From Anaerolineales bacterium (GTDB taxonomy: Bacteria > Chloroflexota > Anaerolineae > Anaerolineales > Villigracilaceae): a stretch of 10,663 nucleotides of DNA. Below are positions 1-6,603 of this stretch, piece after piece. The stretch covers positions 1 to 10,663 of the forward strand of contig JAOZOM010000049.1 in assembly GCA_029933275.1 (NCBI GenBank). The letters run 5' to 3'. Every line of letters starts with the position of its first letter. Positions within the stretch are counted from its first letter, which is position 1. The notes beneath the pieces are model-generated. The model searched no databases. It saw only the letters and a program-made list of their open reading frames with translations, and was not told the origin of the DNA. Made by a program: the position numbers and the translations under genes.

Positions 1-5
1 TGGTT

Positions 6-1916
6 TTATACACCATCATTTTCAGTCACCATCTCTATAAACGCCTCAACAATTTGCGGGTCAAAATGCGTGTTGCTTTGTTTGCGTATATAGTTGATGA
101 CTTTTTCTTTGGGCCAGGCTTTTCGATATGGGCGATCTGTAGTTAGAGCATCGTAAACATCGACAACGGCAAAAATGCGCGCCGCCCACGGGATAGCCTC
201 GCCGTGCATCCCGAGAGGATATCCTGTTCCGTCCCATCTTTCGTGGTGACTGTAGGGAATATCGAGAGCTGGTTTTAAGAAAATAATTTCTTTCAACATA
301 TCATAGGCATAAATGGGATGTTGTTTCATTACTTTCCACTCTTCATCTGTTAGCGGACTTGATTTATTTAAAATAGCATCGGGAATACCCATTTTGCCAA
401 TATCATGTAGCAAGGCTCCGCGGCGAATATGATCCATCAAACTAGAATCCATGCCCATGCGAGCAGCAAGCTTTGTGGTTAGCTCGACAACACGCCGACT
501 ATGCCCCACGGTTTCCATATCGCGCAATTCTAAGGCACGCGCCCAGCCTTCTAGCGTTGTATTGTAGGCGAGACGTAGCTCAATAATGCTTTTTTGCAAA
601 ACATTGAAGAGTGAAGTGTTATCAATGGCGATAGCTGCTCGTCCGGCTAACATATCTAAAAATTTGAACCATTCGGTATTGGGGGCTATGGAGGCTCGAT
701 GGTAGATTTCTAAAACCCCTTTTATTTTTCCCTGCACAAGTAAGGGGACACCCCAGTAGGTGATGAATTTTTCTTTGTGGAGTTCCGGAGTCTGTTCGAG
801 TAATTCTTTTTCGTCTTGCAGGTTTTTTACATAAACAGTTTCTTGTTCTAAGGCAGCTTTTCCCGCCAATCCTTTTCCTAAACGTAAAAGGCTATAGGAC
901 ATCGTTTCGGAGGAAAAACCTATATTCGCAACACGGCGCAAGGATTGTAAGGAGGGGTCAAAAAGTAGAATATCAGCCGCATCTACGGATAGTCCTTTTT
1001 GGGTTTCTTTGAGTATTACCCCTGAAATGGTTTTTAGGTCTTTACTGGTTAAGATTTTGGTATCTATAGTGTGTAAGGAATCAAGCCGAGAAAGTTGTAG
1101 GCGAATTTGCTCAGTTGCTTTTTTATGTTCGGTGATGTCTATGAAACTTTCTAGCAAGTATTCATGTCCGTTTAGGGTGGCTAAGACGATATTTTTTATG
1201 ATATTTTTTGTCTTGCCATCTTGGGTAAGTAAAACGCATTCAGAGTTATCTGTCTTTTGCCCTAAATCCGTGATGGGGCATCGTCCCTCTTCTGAGGGGC
1301 AAATAAAGTCATAGCATTTATGCCCGATAATTTTGTTTTGCTCCGTTTCAATCATCTCGGCGGCGGCAGGATTAACTTCGGTAATTTGATGTGTTTTTGC
1401 ATCAATTACTAAAACGCCGCTCTGAATGGAGTTGAGAATTTGCTCGGTGCGTTCTTTTGCTTCTTTAAGTTCAACCGTTCGTTCTTGCACCATTTTCTCT
1501 AAATTCTCTTGATACATTTTATTTTCTTGAATGAGAATCTTCTTTTCAAGAGCTTTTTTTACTTGATGTTCTAAAATAGACATATCTTCAATTGGTTTGA
1601 GGATATAGTCCCAAGCACCTAAACGCAAGGCTTGGATTGCATCTCCGAGTCTCCCTGCGCCCGAAACAACAATAATAGGCGTGTCGGGGTTTAACTGCAT
1701 ACTGTGCTTAATCACTTCTAATCCGCCCATTTCGGGCATCCGCAAATCGGTTAGGGTTAGGTCAGGTTCTTCTCTTTTTATTATCTCAATCCCTTTACGA
1801 CCGTTTTCCGCGGTTAGCACTTGATAGCCTAAGTCTTCCAAATGGTCTGCAAAACTTTGGCGAATGATTGTTTCATCGTCAATAATTAGAATTTTTTGTG
1901 TCTTATCAGCTATCAT
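6..1916 (-). CDS. Response regulator with receiver, PAS, GAF and HD-GYP domains; probable cyclic di-GMP phosphodiesterase
   Basis: This 636-residue cytosolic protein probably hydrolyses cyclic di-GMP when its receiver is phosphorylated. Residues 7-125 form a CheY-like receiver with acidic pocket D13/D14, phosphoacceptor D57, switch S85 and conserved K107-P108. A coiled-coil linker (about 120-160) leads to a PAS domain (about 155-262) with an unusual cysteine group: C201, C206, C213 and C227. A GAF domain follows (about 277-440). The HD-GYP domain (about 445-630) looks catalytically complete: E468 and H472 in 'METVGHSRRV', the HDIGK motif with H504/D505, H533, then HHERWDGTGYP at 557-567, and D586. 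The ATG at 1914-1916 overlaps the end of the upstream receiver gene by 11 bases and has an AAGGTGG Shine-Dalgarno (1920-1926) only 3 bases away. It is the last visible gene of the cluster, and its stop lies 5 bases from the window edge. Domain calls are secure. The c-di-GMP substrate is inferred from the family, and control by the upstream kinase from position. Confidence 0.93.
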   Translation of the reverse strand: MIADKTQKILIIDDETIIRQSFADHLEDLGYQVLTAENGRKGIEIIKREEPDLTLTDLRMPEMGGLEVIKHSMQLNPDTPIIVVSGAGRLGDAIQALRLGAWDYILKPIEDMSILEHQVKKALEKKILIQENKMYQENLEKMVQERTVELKEAKERTEQILNSIQSGVLVIDAKTHQITEVNPAAAEMIETEQNKIIGHKCYDFICPSEEGRCPITDLGQKTDNSECVLLTQDGKTKNIIKNIVLATLNGHEYLLESFIDITEHKKATEQIRLQLSRLDSLHTIDTKILTSKDLKTISGVILKETQKGLSVDAADILLFDPSLQSLRRVANIGFSSETMSYSLLRLGKGLAGKAALEQETVYVKNLQDEKELLEQTPELHKEKFITYWGVPLLVQGKIKGVLEIYHRASIAPNTEWFKFLDMLAGRAAIAIDNTSLFNVLQKSIIELRLAYNTTLEGWARALELRDMETVGHSRRVVELTTKLAARMGMDSSLMDHIRRGALLHDIGKMGIPDAILNKSSPLTDEEWKVMKQHPIYAYDMLKEIIFLKPALDIPYSHHERWDGTGYPLGMHGEAIPWAARIFAVVDVYDALTTDRPYRKAWPKEKVINYIRKQSNTHFDPQIVEAFIEMVTENDGV

Positions 1917-2304
1917 TTTCCACCTTCGTTTTTTCTATTTCCTTAATCAGCCGGTCTATCTCATTTTTGAGATTGTTTAATTTGGTCATCGGTTTTTTAA
2001 AGATTTGATTAGATACTTGAGCATATTCTTGTAAATCAGTCGGGACGAAATACTCAGGCGAACCGGTGCAGATGACAAAAACCATCTTTGGCTTTAGCAC
2101 ACATGCTTCGCGAATAAATTCGTCTCCATCCATGTGGGGCAGGCGGATATCAACCGTAGCGGCATCCGGTGTGATTTCCTCTAGCATTTTCAGTGCTTTT
2201 TCTGCGCTTTCTGCTTGATAGGTTTGCCAGAGGCAATCTTCAAAATAGGCAGCAAAAGCATTTCGCAAAACTGTTTCATCGTCTAAGATCAATATTGATT
2301 TCAT
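1906..2304 (-). CDS. Stand-alone response regulator receiver protein
   Basis: This 132-residue protein is almost entirely one CheY-like receiver domain. The acidic pocket is D8/D9 in 'LILDDE', the phosphoacceptor is D52 in 'TVDIRLPHMDG', the switch residue is T80, and the conserved lysine is K104 before P105. There is no output domain. The short charged C-terminal helix (about 108-132) is too small for DNA binding. The ATG overlaps the stop of the upstream histidine kinase in an ATGA arrangement, and the 3' end overlaps the next gene by 11 bases, so all three are probably made together. Its likely partner is the kinase just upstream. It could relay phosphate, bind a target protein directly, or compete with the receiver of the HD-GYP protein for phosphate; the sequence does not say which. 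The domain call is firm and the role is open. Confidence 0.92.
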   Translation of the reverse strand: MKSILILDDETVLRNAFAAYFEDCLWQTYQAESAEKALKMLEEITPDAATVDIRLPHMDGDEFIREACVLKPKMVFVICTGSPEYFVPTDLQEYAQVSNQIFKKPMTKLNNLKNEIDRLIKEIEKTKVENDS

Positions 2305-5300
2305 GTATTCTTCATCTTTTTTATTGGTAAGCGAATGATAAATTTTGCGCCTTGATTTGGTTTTGAAACCACATCTAAGGTGCCTCCATGATTTTCTGCG
2401 ATGATGAAGTAGGAGACGCTTAATCCTAATCCCGTGCCGTCCCCAACTGGTTTGGTGGTAAAGAATGGCTCAAAAACCCGTTTTCGGATGACTTCATCCA
2501 TGCCGGGACCGTTGTCTTCAATCTCGACGCGAATCATATCCGCTTCTTTTTCGTGTGATGTGCGCAAGATGAAGCATGGCTCTTTTCCGCTTTCGCGCGC
2601 ATTGTGCATTGCTTGTGCCCCATTGCGAAGAATATTGAGAAAGACTTGCTGAATTTTACCCTCTTCACAGGGGACATAAGGTAAGGGGTCAGCATATTCT
2701 TTTACGATTTTGATCGTTTTGAAGTCGTATTGTTTTTTAAGATCATAATCGGTAGCGGCTAACTCTAATGTTTTATCTAGCAATTTGGTGAGATTAACGG
2801 AGGTTATAGCGGCATCACTTCGGCGAGCAAAGCTGAGCATATTATCTATGATTTCGGCTACGCGTTGTCCCGATTCGTTGATTGCGGTTAACATACGCGG
2901 GATGTCGCGAGCCTCCATAAAAGCTCTGATTGATTCCATTGAAACTCCGACTGTTTCGGCTGCGTGTAAATTGGCGGGCATTTCTAAATTGCTGAGACGA
3001 TTATTCATTACGTTGGCGGTTTGCATCATTCCCGCTAAGGGGTTGTTAATTTCGTGCGCCATGCCGGCGGCTAATCCGCCAACGGAGAGCATTTTTTCGC
3101 TTTGAATCATCAACTCTTCAATACGAACTTGCTCGGTGACATTATCTATTCGAATGACCACGCCTTCGACTCCGTTCGCAACGAGGGGATAAATGGTGAT
3201 ATCTTCGTAATAGGTTTCACCATCTTTCAGGTATGTTTTTCGTGGCGGCATTTGTGCTTCACGCGTTTTTATAGCATGTTGTATGCGCTCTAGTTGGGAT
3301 GAGAGACGGGGTAACATCTCTTCGAGTGGTTGCCCCAGCACTTTGGTCGAGGGCAAGCCGGATACACGTTGCGCTTCGCTATTCCACTGGGTGATTTTAC
3401 CGTCAGCGTCCACTCCAATCAATGTAGAAGGCATTGAATCGATGATGTTGGTTAAGTAATTCCGTAAGTGATGCAGTTCTTGTTCCGCTTCTTTGCGTTT
3501 CGTGATGTCTTCCATAATCGTGTAGAGTTTTTCAACTTCTCCTTTGTTATTAATAAGAGGAACGATATAGCTGGAGAGAAGTAATTTTTTACCCCATTTT
3601 GATGTGTAGGGGAATTCAAAGAAGGATGTTTTTCCTGTTTCTACGCATCGCTGAAACTTTTCGGAATAGCCGATATCTATTAATGGGGGGAAGGTTAATA
3701 TATTGATGTTTTTTGTGGTTTCTAATGAGGTCGAGCCCAATATATTTAATAATGTTTGGTTTGCATCGAGAATTTTTCCTTGAGGGTCTGCGATATAGGT
3801 TCCTAGCGGAGAGTGTTCAAATAATAAGCGGAAACTTCTTTCACTTTCTTTAAGTGCTTTTTCTGCCTGTATTCGTTCTGCGATGTCTTTTTGTGCTTGT
3901 TCAAATAATTGTGCGTTTTGAATGGCGATGGCTAATTGATCTGCCATTGTTTGCAAGGCGGCAATATCTTCGTCTTTAAAGGCGGCTTTATCGACACTTT
4001 GGACGGTTAAAGCACCGATAGCTTCGGCATGGATGACTAGAGGGAGTGCCATCTCTGAGCGAGTTTTTGGGAGAAAGGGGTTTTCAAAATGATAAACTTC
4101 TTCGTTAAGATCAAGGGCTATTCTGGCTTTTGCATTGGATGTACTCCATCCAACCATTGATTTGTTATTTATTTTTAGCTTATGATTAACAGCTAACATT
4201 TTTCGCCCTGCTTCTCCTGTGCCTGCTTTGAGAATAAGAAAATCTTTTTCTTTATTTACGAGGAACAAACCAACATAGTAATAATTGAAGTATTGTTGAA
4301 TTAGTTCAACCGTTTTTTGGAGGAGTTCATCTGGTGAGAGAATGGCTAAAACGGATTTGGAGATATTTGCGGCGGTTTGCAGTAACATGCTACGATGCGC
4401 TAAATCGTTAAGGAGAACCTCACGTTCATGTTCGTATTTTTTTTGACTAGTTATGTCGTGAACGATTACGAGTAGGCATTTTTCATCATTAATTTCAATC
4501 ATCTCGGCTGAAATATCACCGATGAATTGTTCTCCAGATTTTTTCTTTCCTACAGCTTCATAATTTTTAATATAACCGTCGTTCTCTATGATTTTAATCA
4601 TTTTTTGCCGATCTGATGGCTTTTTCCAAATGCCTAGTTCGTATGTTGTTTTTCCGATTACTTCTTCTTTCTGGTAGCCAAAAGTGTTTTCAAACCCTTT
4701 GTTTACATCAAGTAACCCCCCTGTTTTTAGTGATGTAATTGAGATTGAATGGGGGCTTAAATAAAAGGCTTTCGAGAATTTATCTTCGCTCTCTCGTAAG
4801 GCATTCTCTGCTAGTATTCGTTCTGTGATGTCCTCTATAATGCTTAGTACATAAATCTCGTTTTCACTCTCGGTTAAAATTGTAGAAATGGTTACTTGGC
4901 TATAGAGTATTTGACCGTTTTTCTTAACATGTCTATTTTCAAATTTCAAGAAGGGTGGTCTGTTTTGCAGAAGATCTCCTACAAACGCTGTGGACTTTTC
5001 TATATCGTCTGGGTGAATAATCTCTGCAAAGTTTTTTCTTTGTAGTTCTTCTTCTCTATATCCAAGCATTTCACAAAAACGTGGGTTTGCGGATGTGAAT
5101 TTCCTGTCTGCGCTAATAAGTGCGATGCCAACAGCTCCACTATTAAAAATGTGTCGATATCGCTCTTCACTTTTGCGGAGAGCGGACTTTGCCTGTACTT
5201 GCTCGGTGATATCTTCAACTGTTCCTTCGTAATATGCAATATTTCCCTTGGCATCGCGAAACCCTTTCGCATTTTCACGGACAAAGAGGGGGGAACCGTC

Positions 5301-6470
5301 TTTTTTAGTCCATACGCTTTCAAAGCCAATAACCGTCTCATTCTTTTCAATCTGTTTTTTGAATATCGCTCGTGTTTTTCTTGATATAAGTTTGTGCGTA
5401 GTTTCTAGGCTTCGTTGAGCTAGTTCTTCAAAACTTGAATACCCTGTCATTTTTATTATAGCTGGGTTTGACATTAGGATTTTTCCATCTGGCGTAGTGC
5501 GATAAAAACCCATGACGGCATTTTCAAAAATGCTTCTAAATTGCTCTTCTGATTTTTGTAATACCTCTCTGACTTGATATTCTTCTGTTACATCTCGAAA
5601 GACTAGAACAACCCCTGTGGTTTTTCCTTTGCTGTCGCGAATTGGCGCGGCTGAATCAGCAATTTGATATTCTGTGCCATCTTTGGCTATTAGCATCGTA
5701 TGATTTGCTAAGCCAACGATTTTTCCGCTTTCTAGCACTTTCAGAACAGGATTTACAGCAGGCTTTTTTGTATGTGTATTGACGATATTGAAAATTTCTT
5801 TAAGTGTTTTTCCTTTTGCTTCTGTCAACAACCATCCGGTGAGTTTCTCTGCAATGGGATTCATGAGGGTGACGCAACTTTCGGTATCTGTGGCGATAAC
5901 GGCATCTCCAATACTGCGAAGGGTTGTTGATAATTTTTCGTTACTTTCTTGTAGTAATTCTTGCGTTTTTATTCGCTTTGTAATATCACGCGAAATCCCT
6001 AAAATAGCGGTGGGAGCTCCAGCCTCATTACGTTGTATTGGGCGGGCTGTGGTTTCTAGCCAGATAAGATGACCGTCTTTATGGTAAGCCTCGAGCAGAA
6101 ATGCTCGCATCCCAATCTTGTTTTGTCCATTTTCTTCTTCTTTCTTTAGTTCTTCTTCTAAAATCTCTCCTACTTTCTTTAAAGAGCGTGGAGGGTATCT
6201 TCGCTCTAGGGGAATCTTCAGGGCCTCTTCTTGGGTATAACCAAGAATTCTTTCTACAGAGGGGCTGGCATAAGAAATACGCATGGTTGCTAATTCCATG
6301 ACCCAAATATAATCACCGGCATTCTCTGCAAGTAGACGGTAACGTTCATCGTTTTCTTTTAATTTCTTCTCTATCTCGTTTTGCCTTATTTGCTGAACTT
6401 CCAGTTTGGCAATGCGCTGATGAGCCTCTTCTAATTCAGATATGAGTTCGGCTTTCGTTTTGTTTTTCAT
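2301..6470 (-). CDS. Large soluble sensor histidine kinase with seven PAS domains and one GAF domain
   Basis: This 1389-residue protein has no signal peptide or membrane helix, so it should sense in the cytosol. A short N-terminal coiled coil (about 5-40) precedes PAS domains at about 42-167, 175-297, 307-424, 434-552 and 562-676, most ending in a DIT or DVT signature. A GAF domain (about 697-857) and two more PAS domains (about 878-992 and 1003-1115) follow. The dimerisation/phosphoacceptor domain has H1139 in 'GMAHEINNPLAG', with an extra helical stretch of about 40 residues (1155-1195) before the second helix. The ATPase domain is complete: N box with N1279 and N1283, DNGPGM at 1319-1324, EPFFTTK near 1334-1340, and GDGTGLGLS at 1343-1351. 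There is no attached receiver, so phosphate must go to separate proteins, most likely the two receivers encoded directly downstream (4-base overlap with the first). Signals for the PAS domains cannot be read from the sequence. The ATG at 6468-6470 is preceded by a partial Shine-Dalgarno (AGAAGTG, 6476-6482). Confidence 0.94.
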   Translation of the reverse strand: MKNKTKAELISELEEAHQRIAKLEVQQIRQNEIEKKLKENDERYRLLAENAGDYIWVMELATMRISYASPSVERILGYTQEEALKIPLERRYPPRSLKKVGEILEEELKKEEENGQNKIGMRAFLLEAYHKDGHLIWLETTARPIQRNEAGAPTAILGISRDITKRIKTQELLQESNEKLSTTLRSIGDAVIATDTESCVTLMNPIAEKLTGWLLTEAKGKTLKEIFNIVNTHTKKPAVNPVLKVLESGKIVGLANHTMLIAKDGTEYQIADSAAPIRDSKGKTTGVVLVFRDVTEEYQVREVLQKSEEQFRSIFENAVMGFYRTTPDGKILMSNPAIIKMTGYSSFEELAQRSLETTHKLISRKTRAIFKKQIEKNETVIGFESVWTKKDGSPLFVRENAKGFRDAKGNIAYYEGTVEDITEQVQAKSALRKSEERYRHIFNSGAVGIALISADRKFTSANPRFCEMLGYREEELQRKNFAEIIHPDDIEKSTAFVGDLLQNRPPFLKFENRHVKKNGQILYSQVTISTILTESENEIYVLSIIEDITERILAENALRESEDKFSKAFYLSPHSISITSLKTGGLLDVNKGFENTFGYQKEEVIGKTTYELGIWKKPSDRQKMIKIIENDGYIKNYEAVGKKKSGEQFIGDISAEMIEINDEKCLLVIVHDITSQKKYEHEREVLLNDLAHRSMLLQTAANISKSVLAILSPDELLQKTVELIQQYFNYYYVGLFLVNKEKDFLILKAGTGEAGRKMLAVNHKLKINNKSMVGWSTSNAKARIALDLNEEVYHFENPFLPKTRSEMALPLVIHAEAIGALTVQSVDKAAFKDEDIAALQTMADQLAIAIQNAQLFEQAQKDIAERIQAEKALKESERSFRLLFEHSPLGTYIADPQGKILDANQTLLNILGSTSLETTKNINILTFPPLIDIGYSEKFQRCVETGKTSFFEFPYTSKWGKKLLLSSYIVPLINNKGEVEKLYTIMEDITKRKEAEQELHHLRNYLTNIIDSMPSTLIGVDADGKITQWNSEAQRVSGLPSTKVLGQPLEEMLPRLSSQLERIQHAIKTREAQMPPRKTYLKDGETYYEDITIYPLVANGVEGVVIRIDNVTEQVRIEELMIQSEKMLSVGGLAAGMAHEINNPLAGMMQTANVMNNRLSNLEMPANLHAAETVGVSMESIRAFMEARDIPRMLTAINESGQRVAEIIDNMLSFARRSDAAITSVNLTKLLDKTLELAATDYDLKKQYDFKTIKIVKEYADPLPYVPCEEGKIQQVFLNILRNGAQAMHNARESGKEPCFILRTSHEKEADMIRVEIEDNGPGMDEVIRKRVFEPFFTTKPVGDGTGLGLSVSYFIIAENHGGTLDVVSKPNQGAKFIIRLPIKKMKNT

Positions 6471-6496
6471 AAGAACACTTCTTTTTCTGGATAGTT

Positions 6497-6525
6497 TTTT
6501 TATAAATCAAAAGGTGTCATCTCAA
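6497..6525 (-). promoter_or_regulatory. Candidate promoter close to the histidine kinase start
   Basis: On the minus strand, TTGAGA (6520-6525) and TAAAAA (6497-6502) are separated by 17 bases. They match the sigma-70 -35 and -10 consensus at five and four of six positions. Transcription would start near 6490, about 20 bases before the kinase ATG. The region is AT-rich, so a chance match is quite possible. Confidence 0.3.
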
Positions 6526-6527
6526 AA

Positions 6528-6560
6528 ATCTCCCCCTAATGATACGATATATCTCCTAAT
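6528..6560. repeat. Short imperfect direct repeat ATCTCC(CC)CTAAT upstream of the kinase gene
   Basis: The plus strand reads ATCTCCCCCTAAT at 6528-6540 and ATCTCCTAAT at 6551-6560. The copies are about two helical turns apart, start to start, in the gap between the sensor and kinase genes. A regulator that binds tandem half-sites could use such a pair. The copies are short and differ by three bases, so this is only suggestive. Confidence 0.3.
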
Positions 6561-6583
6561 TTTATCCCGTTATTTTAGAAAAC

Positions 6584-6589
6584 ATTATA
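6584..6589 (-). promoter_or_regulatory. Candidate -10 element (TATAAT) between sensor and kinase genes
   Basis: A perfect TATAAT lies on the minus strand just after the stop of the membrane sensor gene and about 115 bases before the kinase ATG. At the proper distance the upstream hexamer is GGATCT, a poor -35, so the element would need an activator or may be a chance match. If real, the three-gene kinase/receiver/HD-GYP operon can be transcribed apart from the sensor. Confidence 0.28.
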
Positions 6590-6603
6590 TCTCTATTTGG
6601 AAT

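Noticed and set aside
1009..1314. Plus-strand open frame opposite the HD-GYP gene, and similar ones at 2434-2652, 2785-3105, 5151-5384, 5779-6072 and 6989-7231
   Set aside because: All are antisense to well-supported conserved domains, have no family resemblance, and are expected by chance opposite long genes.
5000..5350. A 116-codon open frame on the minus strand inside the kinase gene
   Set aside because: It lies wholly within the PAS3-PAS4 coding region in another frame. Its translation is low-complexity and basic with no recognisable domain, and there is no sign that the main frame is broken here.
2301..6470. Tandem internal duplication or assembly collapse in the PAS array
   Set aside because: The seven PAS domains share only motif-level similarity, with no long identical DNA stretches seen between them. 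This fits old diversification.
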